In this document: one piece after another, positions 21,333 to 32,954 of the stretch | Numbering within the stretch: the first letter of the stretch is position 1 | Layout: each line of letters begins with the position of its first letter | From: Manihot esculenta | Lineage: Eukaryota > Streptophyta > Magnoliopsida > Malpighiales > Euphorbiaceae | Direction of reading: 5' to 3' | DNA length: 64,000 nt | Assembly: GCF_001659605.2 (NCBI RefSeq) | Contig: NC_035172.2 | Span: forward strand, 29,377,342 to 29,441,341 | Position numbers and translations under genes: made by a program | The notes under the pieces: model-generated | The model's input: only the letters and a program-made list of their open reading frames with translations | Told to the model about the DNA's origin: nothing | Databases searched by the model: none

Positions 21333-23092
21333 TTACATTAGAAGCCCGATCGGAGGAATTGTCTTTGGTTGGCCTCTCCTCATCAAGCCTATCCTTGTCC
21401 TCGTCCTCCTCCTCAGAGAAGATGTCATCAATCCAAGCAAAGTCCTTCTAGGAAAGCGCTTGACTAGCTCCTTCTTGACCGAGTCTTGCCCTTCAATAAG
21501 CATCTCACCTCCCCAAGCCACCGTCTCTTGAAGTTCGACTTCCAACTCGGCCATCCTATCAGAGGTGGCCCGGTTCTCCTCAGCTTGAGACTGCAACTCC
21601 TGAATTTGGCATTCAAGAGTAGCCACTTGGTCCTGGGCAGTCTTAGCCCGATTCTTAGAGGCATGACTCACAGTGTTAGCCTAATCCAAGTCCACTTGGA
21701 GTTTATTGACAGACTCCAGCATCTCCTTCATTGTGTTCTCCAACTCTTCAACCCAAGCCTTCAACCTTGAACACTCCTCCTGTAGGAAACTTTTTTCCTT
21801 CTCTTGTGCCCCAAACTCTCACCTTAAAGCCTTGTTATGCTGTTTGGCCATATAAGCACAGAGGGCACTCTCCATCATAGAATGGATGATGTTATCGTAG
21901 AGGTCGTTTGTCTCAACCTTATCCAAGCAATGGGGGTCCTCGGGCCTTAAAGCATTATTTGCAATGAAGATTGATAGGCGGGGTTCCTCAAGAAGGGAAG
22001 TCGTTCTAGTTAGTGCCAATGCTAGATGATGGATGCCTTGAGGCTATGCCACTCCAGCACCAGCCTCGTCCTGTGGAGGGTCAGCTTAAATAGGGATTGC
22101 TGCAAGAGTACCCCTTGAAGAAGACTCAAGCTTAGTAAAGGTGGTTTCCTCAATTGCAGGTGGAGGAGGGGGAGGAGGAAACATGATAATCTCCTCTACT
22201 CGGCAAGCTTGTTTTGGAGGTGGACTAGTAGCTCCACCAACAACTTTGCCCTTACATGCGACACGAGCTGCATCGACAAACTTGTTCTTTGTGTTAGTCA
22301 TATCTACACAGAACAAAAGGTGAGTAAGTAAGGCAGTTTGAAAATTGAAGGAAGTTAAAAGAAAAATACCCTACTCATTAGCATAGGAGGTGCTCTCCCG
22401 AAGGTTTGGAAGACTGGGCGGGTGAGGAGCCTGAGCTTGGTCCACTTGGAAATGGCTCCGCTAGGATAAAATGGCATTCCTTAATGCCATAGTGATATTA
22501 ATCCTCTGAGTCAAGGCCATCATCTGGAGGAGGTCCAAAGATTCTTCCTTGTCCCACCGTGGCTGGACACCATTCTTCCGAAGCTCCATATATGCATTCC
22601 AGTCAGTCTGGAGCCGTCTAAAACCTCAGATACTCTGTGACACAGGATGAAGAATTTATTCTTCCAAAGCTTGAAGGAAGTGGGTATCTGGTCAAAGAGA
22701 GTTTGGCGCTTTCTCCTGCTGAAGAATTGTAATTCTTCATTCTTTCGGGTACCCAGCTGGTACAGTTGGGAGAACAGGACAACACTCGGCTCGATGTTGT
22801 TATTGAAGCAGAGGAAGAAAAAAGCCACGAGAATCCTCCAACTGTCGGAATGCAATTGGGCGACTACAAGCTTATGGAAATGGAGGACTTTAGTGAAGAA
22901 CGGATCCATAGGAAATCGAAGACTTGCCTTCAGTTGCTCTTCGTAAATGATGATTGTGTCTTCCGTAGGAATTCGGTCATCCACACAAACACGTGGGTTG
23001 GGAGCATAAATCCGAAAGATCTCTCGAGAGATTTTTTTAATGATCGTGAAGGTGGTCCACATCCTTCTCGATCAGCATGAAAGGGATGTTAT
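21333..23092 (-). pseudogene. Antisense extra ORF of the outer element, Transposase_28-like (main part)
   Basis: Runs opposite to gag. In minus-strand order: a Transposase_28-like block (22520-23062; YEEQLKASLRFPMDPF, then VVAQLHSDSWRILVAF), a variable linker, a Pro-rich stretch (FPPPPPPPA, 22086-22316), the segment LSIFIANNALRPEDPHCLDK (21819-22019), and a coiled coil (LECQIQELQSQAEENRAT; 21333-21671). It is broken by several frameshifts and stops, and the chromovirus at 23093 splits its 5' end. The Pfam name 'putative gypsy-type transposon' matches this context. The role of such antisense ORFs is unknown; I infer no catalytic function. Confidence 0.6.
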
Positions 23093-25346
23093 TGTAACGC
23101 CCCGGAAATCCGGACCGCTACCGGCGCTAGGATCCAGATCGGCGTAAGGCCGCCGGGACCCGTAGCAAGCCTGACATACAACCTGTATACCTGTATAGTC
23201 CCATACATGATCAACAACATACATAAAACTGTAAACATTTTTCTTTCTTTTCCAAGCTCAACCTGTGCATGCACATAACTATAGACATAAACCTCCACTG
23301 GAGCCCTCATCAAATGCTCCCATGGGGTGTCTCATCATTACATAAAGCTTGGACTATCATAAGATCATATCTCATAAACAACTCTATAGATCATGTGTAT
23401 AAGAGGGACAACTATACATATAGGGTCAAGCACATCTCTAATCCTCAATATCATACATAACATTACATAACTGTTCAATACTCTTACGTTACATCAAAAC
23501 ATTTGTCATGTCCACATTCTAACTATTACATAACATCTCTTCAGTACTCTGGCTAACCTTCTGATCTACCCTGTACCTGCACATCTGGGGTTAGGGGAGA
23601 GGGGTGAGCTAGAAAGCCCAGTGAGCAGAATAGAGAAAAACATTATATTAAAGTTTCATGCTCACATGAAATGCAACACATCACAAACAAATCACATAAG
23701 GATGGTATCGTCACCTCTAGTCCTCTACAATCCAAAGTGCCGGGACGTAGAATGGGTCAACCGGTCTTTCTCTTACATAACATACATAACATAACATTCC
23801 AATATGCCAGGGACGTAGAATGGGTCAACCTGGTCTTTCTCTTATTCTGGCCGGGACGTAGAATGGGTCAACCGGCAAACATACCATACCATGTCTCATC
23901 ATAACATATCAAGGACTAAAGGATCATTCAATGCCCATCCACATCATCATCAAGTATGCAATGCAACATATTCGTGAACTAATGCAAGCAACCTATTATA
24001 TTCACATGGCATTCATGATGCATGGGTCATGCTCAAAATTCACATTTCATTAATTAAAAATTTAGGTTCATTCCACTCACCTCTGGCTAGCTCTGACAAT
24101 ACTCTGAAGCAGCTATCACTGCTGGGGTCCTCGGTTCCTCGGGTCCGAACCTACACAGGTGGACTCGAATGAGGGACCAAACATACTTAATCAAGACTCT
24201 AACATACTCCCCAAAAACCCCCTAGAATATCATGAAAACATCACATAAAAATATGCATGAAATGGCTGAACAGGGCACTTTCGGCGGCAGGTTCGGCGGC
24301 CGAAAGTCCCAGACAGAGACGAAAGTCAGGCAGGTTCGGCGGCACCTTCGGCGGCCGAAAGTGCCAGACAGAGACGAAAGTCTCTTTTTGGGGGCACCTT
24401 CGGCAGTCGAATGCTGCCTCCACAAGAGGGGTTCGGCGGCCGAAACTTCCTTCGGCTGCCGAACCTGGTTTCTGCCAAACGGGCAGAAACTTGGTTCAAA
24501 TGAACCTCCTGCCTCCCAAAACCATAAATCATGCATATGACTCAACCAAAACATGCATACAAGCTCCTAGGGGCCTCAAACAAACATATACCCCATCTAC
24601 AACACTCCAAACACACACAATCAAGCCACATTGTTCATTAAAGCATCAAAAACCCATAAGCTCAACATATACCCTAACATGCATTCTACCCCTTAAAACT
24701 TCATAAAACTTGTTTAAAACGCAATGTAACTCAGAAATCGACTCTTACCTCTTGAAGATCGAGAGTAGAGGCGATCTAACTTGGAGTTGGGAGAGATTTA
24801 GCTCCTTGGGTCTCCAAGCTCAAAACTTGCTCAAAACTTTGAAAATCTTCAAAATAGAAGTTAAAACCCGTGAAAACCATGAAAGATCTAAAGAAAACAC
24901 TCAAGATTGAGGGAGGAGCGGTGGAGACTCACCTTGGCCGACAATGGGAGAGAAAAAGCTCGCCCGTGCGGACCAAAGGGACCCTTTTATAGTGGCTGGC
25001 CAGGCCACGTTCGGGGGCCGAATGTGCCTCCGCATCCATGCAATGTTCGGCGGCCGAACATGAGGTTCGGCGGCCGAACCTGCACTCCCCTCACTCATGC
25101 TTTCGGGGGCCTAACGTGCCTCCAAAACGCATGCATGTTCGGCGGCCGAACTTGACTTTCGGCGGCCGAACCTGGGTTTTCTTCAACAGATTACTCATGC
25201 AAAACTCATTTAATTTTGTACTTAAAAACATTAAAAACATGAAAACATTTCATAAAAACATGCTTTCACCCTTCTAGAAGTTTCCGACATCCGAGATTCC
25301 ACCGGACGGTAGGAATTCCGATACCGGAGTCTAGCCGGGTGTTACA
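23093..25346 (-). repeat. 3' LTR of the minus-strand chromovirus
   Basis: Read on +, it runs TGTAACGCCCCGG…GCCGGGTGTTACA. It contains three copies of GGGACGTAGAATGGGTCAACC (23745-23875). About ten TTCGG-N3-CCGAA sites fall in two groups (24290-24465 and 25008-25170). Same length as 30701-32954. All ORFs inside, rich in FGGR or RRPN, are spurious products of the palindromes. Confidence 0.92.
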
Positions 25347-25366
25347 TTCTCCCCCCCTTAAGAACA
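25347..25366 (-). other. Polypurine tract of the minus-strand chromovirus
   Basis: On the minus strand, a run GTTCTTAAGGGGGGGAGAA abuts the 3' LTR, the same position and form as at 14775-14790 in the related element. Confidence 0.8.
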
Positions 25367-25455
25367 TTCGTCCCCGAATGTTCCTCAACTAACACACGCA
25401 TAGCACACACATAACATACATACATATAACACATAAAACACATAAATACTAACCT

Positions 25456-28400
25456 CTAAAAGAGATGGGGATATTGTTGGAGCATGGACTCCCGTGTCTC
25501 CCAAGTGCATTCTTCCATATTGTGGTGGTTCCAAAGGACTTTCACCATCGGGATTTCCTTGTTCCTTAGCTTTCTGATCTGAGTGTCAAGAATCAGCACT
25601 GGCTGCTCTACATAAGTGAGATCCTCTAGGATCTCCACATCAGGCTCACTAAGAACCTTGTCCGGATCTGACACAAACTTTCTCAACATGGAAACATGGA
25701 AAACCGGATGGATTCTTTCCATCGATGCAGGTAGATCCAGCTTGTACGATACACTCCCAATCTTTTGCAAGACTTCAAAGGGTCCGATGTACCGTGGAGC
25801 TAGCTTACCTTTCTTCCCAAACCGAACCACCCCTTTCATTGGAGACACCTTGAGCAACACAAGATCCCCCTCCTGAAACTCTACCTGTTTTCTGCGAAGG
25901 TCTGCATAACTCTTCTGTCTGCTCGCAGCAGTTTTGATTCTTTCTCTGATCATGGGCACCACCCTGCTGGTGATCTCTACTAGCTCGGGCCCTGCTAAGG
26001 ACCTTTCTCCAACCTCTTCCCAGCAAACAGGTGACCTGCACTTCCTCCCATACAAAGCTTCATATGGAGCCATCCCGATGCTAGCATGATAGCTGTTATT
26101 GTAGGCGAACTCCACCAAAGGTAGATGCTGCCTCCAAGAACCGCCAAAATCTAGCACGCACATTCGGAGCATGTCCTCTATTGTCTGGATGGTCCTCTCT
26201 GACTGTCCATCAGTCTGGGGATGGAAGGCAGTACTGAAGTCCAACCTGGTACCCATAGCACTCTGCAGACTCCGCCAAAACCTGGAGGTGAACTGGGGCC
26301 CTCTATCGGACACTATAGATACCGGGACCCCATGCAGTCTGACAACCTCATCAACATACACCTGCGCTAACTTATCCGCAGAGTAGTTGCTCCTGACTGG
26401 AATGAAGTGAGCAGATTTAGTGAGTCTGTCCACAATCACCCATATGGAGTCTACTCTGTTGGACGCCGCCGGTAGCCCCACTACGAAATCCATAGCTATA
26501 TTTTCCCATTTCCACTCTGGAATAGGTAGGGGGTTAAGCATTCCAGCCGGCTTCTGATGTTCCAGCTTCACCCTCTGACATACCTCGCAGGCTGACACAA
26601 ACTGTGCCACTTCTCTCTTCATAGCTGGCCACCAATACACTCTCTTCAGATCTTGATACATCTTGGTGGCTCCAGGGTGAATACTGTATCTCGCATTATG
26701 AGCCTCTCTCATAATGTCTCCTTTTAGCCCTATGTCATCTGGTACACACAGTCTGTTCCCATAGCGGAGGATCCCCTTATCATCAAATCTGAACTCTTCA
26801 CTTTTGCCTGACTGAACAGTCCTGGCAATTTTCACTAACTCTGGGTCCTCGTGCTGTTTCTGAGCCACCTGCTCCAGAAACACAGGTGTCACTTTCATCT
26901 GGGCTATTAAAGCACATGTACCAGACAACTCCAACTGTAGACCTTCCTCCATGAGCTTGTAAAATTCCTTCACCACCGGTCTCCTCTCTGCTATAATGTG
27001 GGATAGACTGCCAAGTGATTTTCGGCTTAAGGCATCAGCTACTACATTAGCCTTACCCGGATGGTACTGGATCTTGCAATCATAGTCACTCAACAGTTCT
27101 ACCCATCTCCTCTGTCTCAAATTCAGCTCTCTCTGGCTCAAGATGTGCTGCAGGCTCTTATGATCTGTGAAGATCTCACATTTTACCCCATAGAGGTAAT
27201 GCCTCCACATCTTGAGTGCAAAGATAACTGCTGCCATCTCAAGGTCGTGTGTGGGGTAATTCAACTCATGCCTCTTCAGCTGTCTAGAAGCATAAGCAAT
27301 CACCCTTCCATTCTGCATTAGCACACAACCCAAGCCTACTCTGGATGCATCACAGAACACTGTGAAGTCCTCATTGCTGTTTGGCAGAGCTAACACCGGT
27401 GCTGAAGTCAACCTCTTCTTGAGCTCCTCAAAGCTTTCTTCACACTGATCGGTCCACTCGAACCTCTGATTCTTTCTGGTCAATCTGGTTAGAGGAGCTG
27501 CAATCTTCGAGAAGTCCTGGACGAACCTCCTGTAATAACCAGCCAAACCCAAGAAACTTCTGATCTCTGTTACTGAGATGGGTCTAGGCCAGTTAGTTAC
27601 AGCTTCTACCTTCTTGGGGTCTACCTCTATTCCATTCTCTAACACTATATGCCCCAAGAATGAGATGCTCCTCAACCAGAACTCGCACTTGGAGAACTTG
27701 GCATACAAGCCGTGTTCCCTCAAGGTCTGCAGAACTATCCTCAGATGATGGGCATGCTCCTCTGCATTCCTGGAGTACACTAAGATATCATCTATAAAGA
27801 CAATAACGAAGTGATCCAGGTATTGTCTGAATACTCTGTTCATGAGATCCATGAATGCTGCAGGGGCGTTAGTTAACCCGAACGGCATCACAAGGAACTC
27901 ATAGTGCCCATATCTGGTCCTGAAAGCTGTCTTCGGTACATCTTCCTCTCTGATTCTTAGCTGGTGATACCCGGATCGTAGATCTATCTTGGAGAAACAT
28001 CCAGCTCCTGCAAGCTGGTCAAATAGATCATCGATCCTTGGCAACGGGTACTTGTTCTTGGTAGTGACTTTGTTCAACTGCCTGTAGTCGATACAAAGTC
28101 TGAGGGATCCATCCTTCTTTCTCACAAATAGCACTGGAGCACCCCAAGGTGAGGTACTCGGTCGGATGAAGCCCTTGTCTACCAACTCTTGCAACTGTTC
28201 TTTCAATTCTTTCAACTCAGCTGGTGCCATCCTGTAGGGAGGGATAGAGATCGGTCTAGTTCCAGGCATCAATTCAATCTCGAACTCTATCTCCCTAACA
28301 GGTGGTAAACCTGGCAACTCGTCTGGGAACACATCTAAAAACTCATTGACCACTGGCACTGCGGCGGGCTCTCTAATCTGACTGTCTAGCTCTCTCACAT

Positions 28401-29031
28401 GAGCCAAATACCCCTGACATCCCTTCCTAAGCAGCCTTCGAGCCTGTAGGGCCGATATCAGACCTCTAGGCGTACCCCTCTTGTCTCCTCTGAAGACAAC
28501 CTCTGACCCGTTCTGATCTTTGAACCTGACTACCTTGTCCCTGCAGTCCAAGGTAGCTCCATGGGTAGATAGTCAATCCATCCCTAGAATGACGTCAAAA
28601 TCTGTCAAGTCTAGAACCACAAGGTCGGCGGAGAGGCATCTTTCCTCAACAAACACTGGACTGTACTGGCAGACTGACTCTGCAACTGACGGGTCACATT
28701 TGGGTCCACTGACCCATAGGGGACACTCTAACCCAGAGACCATCAACCCTAATCTCTCAACTGCCCTCGGAGCAATAAAGGAATGAGATGCACCCGGGTC
28801 CATTAATGCATACACATCGGAACACCCAATGATGAGATTACCTGACACCACGGTGTTGGATGTGTTAGCCTCCTGCTGTGTCATGGTGAAGATCCTGGCT
28901 GGAGCTGATGGACCTTCACCTCTGAACCCTGCTGAGGAAGAAGCTGACCCTCTCCCTCTGCCTCTGCCACTGGCCTGTGTAGCAGCTGGAGCTACTGGCT
29001 GCGCCACACTACCTGATGCTGTCTGCTGAGG
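25456..29031 (-). pseudogene. Pol polyprotein (PR-RT-RH-INT-chromodomain), one nonsense codon
   Basis: Copies element RNA into DNA and integrates it. In order: aspartic protease (ALMDPGASHSFIAPRAVE), ending at a TGA (28573-28575) where DWL is expected; RT ([37 protein letters not shown] as the catalytic YxDD variant); RNase H ([22 protein letters not shown]); integrase with an HHCC finger ([11 protein letters not shown]) and D-D-E residues ([38 protein letters not shown]); and a chromodomain-like end ([16 protein letters not shown]). The 1031-codon frame after the stop is uninterrupted. It follows gag in the same frame after the TAG at 29032-29034. Both stops are single transitions, so this copy is one or two changes from intact; read-through is possible but not shown. 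Confidence 0.9.
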
Positions 29032-30438
29032 CTATGCCGTATGAACTGCCCTAGGACACTCCCGAGACAGGTGTCCCTCTTGCCCACATCTGTAGCAGGC
29101 TGTCGTCCCAAACCGGCACACTCCCCAGTGTTGCTTGCCACACCTTGCACATACGGCATTATCTGCACCAGAGCTCGAACCACTTCCCAATCCCAGACCT
29201 GATTTGATCTTGTTCCAGAATTTACTCTTCTTTGATTTCCTGGAGGTAGTACCCCACCTCTTGCTGCCTGAACTCAAGGATGCCGGGTCCACTCTTCCCC
29301 CACCTGGGGTCTTGGAACCAGAAGGCTGTGCTACTGATTGTTTAACTTTGCCCTCAATGATAGCACTAGCCTCCATCCTCCTAGCCATATCCACTATGGC
29401 GTGAAAACTTTCTCTATCTGCCGACTGTATCAAGGAGGAATACCTGGAGTGGAGCTTCATGATGTACCTCCTTGACTTTTTCTGGTCTGTATCCAGATTC
29501 TGCCCAGCAAAAGGCAACAGCTCCAAGAACCTGTTGGTGTACTCATCAATACTCATTTCATCCGTTTGTCTCATCTGCTCAAACTCTATCATCTTCTGTT
29601 CCCTTGAGCTATCAGGGAAGGCCCATCCTGCAAACTCGTTTGCAAACTCTTCCCAAGAAAGAATGTCCACCCTTGGCTTCACATAGGCCTTGAACCACTC
29701 ACGGGCCTTCTTGCATTTTAGGGTGAACCCAGCCATCTGAATGGCTCTACCGTCATTCGCCCCTATCTCATCTGTAATGGTCTTGACCCTCTCCAGGTAC
29801 ACAAACGGGTCATCACTGGTTTCATATTGGGGAGCACCCAACTTCATGTAGTCGGTCATCTTCACCTTGCTCCCTCCAGATGAGCTAGGTTGAGGTATTT
29901 GGGTTTCTGGTGCTGCTGGGGGTGGAGGAGGTGCAGCATCCCCTGGGGTAGGGTTTGCTGGATTTGGATAGTATGGTGGAGGTGGGTACATGGGGTACTG
30001 TGTGTAGGGTGGGTAGTATGGTGGGTATGGCATCTGTGTGGGATAAGGGGTGAAGCTAGGATAATCCGATGTACCTCCCATCGAATATCCGGGATTATGT
30101 GGAAAGGGTGGGTACTGTGGTGGCTGGACAAATCCCGAGGCCTGGGTCCCTCCTTGGGATTCTCCCATACCCTCTTCTGACATGCTCATCCCCAAACTGC
30201 CATCCCTCCTCTGCTCCACATCCATGTCATCTCCCACATCCTCTGACATGCCTCCCTGAACTGTCCCTCTAACTGATCTGCTCCTTCCCAGATCTAAAGA
30301 CCTTCTAGGGTCACTCGCTGCTCTTTCCCTGTTAGACCTGCTAGACATTGCCCTAGGCAATGCTGGAGGACGGGCGCTCATGCCCTCATCCTCAGGTGGT
30401 ACTCCAGTCAATCGTGCAGATCGACGAGTTCCTCTCAT
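29032..30438 (-). CDS. Gag protein with CCHC zinc knuckle
   Basis: Structural retroelement protein. The start is set at the ATG of MRGTRRSARLTG (30436-30438), shared with the related element; it follows a TTTTTCAG acceptor-like site. About 468 residues: a basic N-terminus, a Pro/Tyr-rich segment (YPPYYPPYTQYPMYPP), the gag core (KLGAPQYETSDDPFVYLERVK, then FAGWAFPDSSREQKMIEFEQ and YTNRFLELLPFAGQN), a Lys-rich stretch, the knuckle CYRCGQEGHLSREC, and a stop TAG eight codons before a Met-Ala-Gln-Pro segment that continues in frame as pol. The stop replaces a Gln at the aligned place in the other copy. It is the more complete gag of the two and defines the 64-residue deletion in the + strand copy. 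Confidence 0.88.
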   Translation of the reverse strand: MRGTRRSARLTGVPPEDEGMSARPPALPRAMSSRSNRERAASDPRRSLDLGRSRSVRGTVQGGMSEDVGDDMDVEQRRDGSLGMSMSEEGMGESQGGTQASGFVQPPQYPPFPHNPGYSMGGTSDYPSFTPYPTQMPYPPYYPPYTQYPMYPPPPYYPNPANPTPGDAAPPPPPAAPETQIPQPSSSGGSKVKMTDYMKLGAPQYETSDDPFVYLERVKTITDEIGANDGRAIQMAGFTLKCKKAREWFKAYVKPRVDILSWEEFANEFAGWAFPDSSREQKMIEFEQMRQTDEMSIDEYTNRFLELLPFAGQNLDTDQKKSRRYIMKLHSRYSSLIQSADRESFHAIVDMARRMEASAIIEGKVKQSVAQPSGSKTPGGGRVDPASLSSGSKRWGTTSRKSKKSKFWNKIKSGLGLGSGSSSGADNAVCARCGKQHWGVCRFGTTACYRCGQEGHLSRECPRAVHTA

Positions 30439-30683
30439 CCTGTTTCTGAAAAACAGCACATAACAAGCAAACATTAGCATCTTATGGTTCATGTGGGCAC
30501 ACATGAACCCTCATCACATACATATCACATCATTTATGCACATGCATATTATCATGGCATATCACATTATCATAGCAAGACAGGACTCTACATCCTATCC
30601 TAGTGGACATGACTTTTCCTATTGTGCTTGACCTTCTATAACCTCCATGAGCCCGACACGCTAGGTCCGACCATATGAACCTA

Positions 30684-30697
30684 GGGCTCTGATACCA
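30684..30697 (-). other. Primer binding site (initiator tRNA-Met)
   Basis: On the minus strand TGGTATCAGAGCCC, three bases after the 5' LTR; a perfect match to the usual plant initiator-Met primer site. Confidence 0.9.
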
Positions 30698-30700
30698 CTC

Positions 30701-32954
30701 TGTAACGCCCCGGAAATCCGGACCGCTACCGGCGCTAGGATCCAGATCGGCGTAAGGCCGCCGGGACCCGTAGCAAGCCTGACATACAACCTGTATACCT
30801 GTATAGTCCCATACATGATCAACAACATACATAAAACTGTAAACATTTTTCTTTCTTTTCCAAGCTCAACCTGTGCATGCACATAACTATAGACATAAAC
30901 CTCCACTGGAGCCCTCATCAAATGCTCCCATGGGGTGTCTCATCATTACATAAAGCTTGGACTATCATAAGATCATATCTCATAAACAACTCTATAGATC
31001 ATGTGTATAAGAGGGACAACTATACATATAGGGTCAAGCACATCTCTAATCCTCAATATCATACATAACATTACATAACTGTTCAATACTCTTACGTTAC
31101 ATCAAAACATTTGTCATGTCCACATTCTAACTATTACATAACATCTCTTCAGTACTCTGGCTAACCTTCTGATCTACCCTGTACCTGCACATCTGGGGTT
31201 AGGGGAGAGGGGTGAGCTAGAAAGCCCAGTGAGCAGAATAGAGAAAAACATTATATTAAAGTTTCATGCTCACATGAAATGCAACACATCACAAACAAAT
31301 CACATAAGGATGGTATCGTCACCTCTAGTCCTCTACAATCCAAAGTGCCGGGACGTAGAATGGGTCAACCGGTCTTTCTCTTACATAACATACATAACAT
31401 AACATTCCAATATGCCAGGGACGTAGAATGGGTCAACCTGGTCTTTCTCTTATTCTGGCCGGGACGTAGAATGGGTCAACCGGCAAACATACCATACCAT
31501 GTCTCATCATAACATATCAAGGACTAAAGGATCATTCAATGCCCATCCACATCATCATCAAGTATGCAATGCAACATATTCGTGAACTAATGCAAGCAAC
31601 CTATTATATTCACATGGCATTCATGATGCATGGGTCATGCTCAAAATTCACATTTCATTAATTAAAAATTTAGGTTCATTCCACTCACCTCTGGCTAGCT
31701 CTGACAATACTCTGAAGCAGCTATCACTGCTGGGGTCCTCGGTTCCTCGGGTCCGAACCTACACAGGTGGACTCGAATGAGGGACCAAACATACTTAATC
31801 AAGACTCTAACATACTCCCCAAAAACCCCCTAGAATATCATGAAAACATCACATAAAAATATGCATGAAATGGCTGAACAGGGCACTTTCGGCGGCAGGT
31901 TCGGCGGCCGAAAGTCCCAGACAGAGATGAAAGTCAGGCAGGTTCGGCGGCACCTTCGGCGGCCGAAAGTGCCAGACAGAGACGAAAGTCTCTTTTCGGG
32001 GGCACCTTCGGCAGCCGAATGCTGCCTCCACAAGAGGGGTTCGGCGGCCGAAACTTCCTTCGGCTGCCGAACCTGGTTTCTGCCAAACGGGCAGAAACTT
32101 GGTTCAAATGAACCTCCTGCCTCCCAAAACCATAAATCATGCATATGACTCAACCAAAACATGCATACAAGCTCCTAGGGGCCTCAAACAAACATATACC
32201 CCATCTACAACACTCCAAACACACACAATCAAGCCACATTGTTCATTAAAGCATCAAAAACCCATAAGCTCAACATATACCCTAACATGCATTCTACCCC
32301 TTAAAACTTCATAAAACTTGTTTAAAACGCAATGTAACTCAGAAATCGACTCTTACCTCTTGAAGATCGAGAGTAGAGGCGATCTAACTTGGAGTTGGGA
32401 GAGATTTAGCTCCTTGGGTCTCCAAGCTCAAAACTTGCTCAAAACTTTGAAAATCTTCAAAATAGAAGTTAAAACCCATGAAAACCATGAAAGATCTAAA
32501 GAAAACACTCAAGATTGAGGGAGGAGCGGTGGAGACTCACCTTGGCCGACAATGGGAGAGAAAAAGCTCGCCCGTGCGGACCAAAGGGACCCTTTTATAG
32601 TGGCTGGCCAGGCCACGTTCGGGGGCCGAATGTGCCTCCGCATCCATGCAATGTTCGGCGGCCGAACATGAGGTTCGGCGGCCGAACCTGCACTCCCCTC
32701 ACTCATGCTTTCGGGGGCCTAACGTGCCTCCAAAACGCATGCATGTTAGGCGGCCGAACTTGACTTTCGGCGGCCGAACCTGGGTTTTCTTCAACAGATT
32801 ACTCATGCAAAACTCATTTAATTTTGTACTTAAAAACATTAAAAACATGAAAACATTTCATAAAAACATGCTTTCACCCTTCTAGAAGTTTCCGACATCC
32901 GAGATTCCACCGGACGGTAGGAATTTCGATACCGGAGTCTAGCCGGGTGTTACA
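30701..32954 (-). repeat. 5' LTR of the minus-strand chromovirus
   Basis: 2254 bp, near-identical to 23093-25346. Differences I noticed include GACGAAAG to GATGAAAG, TTTTTGGGGGC to TTTTCGGGGGC, CAGTCGAA to CAGCCGAA, CCCGTGAAAA to CCCATGAAAA, ATGTTCGG to ATGTTAGG and AATTCCGA to AATTTCGA. Most are C/T or G/A transitions. Confidence 0.92.

Larger units (their letters stand above)
23093..32954 (-). mobile_element. Full-length young Ty3/gypsy chromovirus (Tekay-like)
   Basis: 9862 bp on the minus strand, bounded by GTTAT (23088-23092 and 32955-32959), inside the antisense ORF of the outer element. Both LTRs are 2254 bp; I count about six differences by eye, so the insertion is recent. In element order: 5' LTR 30701-32954, primer binding site, gag, protease, RT, RNase H, integrase, a chromodomain-like tail, polypurine tract, 3' LTR 23093-25346. 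Gag-pol lies in one frame interrupted by two nonsense codons. Retained domains and the C-terminal tail point to the chromovirus branch; the Tekay assignment is by motif recognition only. Confidence 0.92.
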
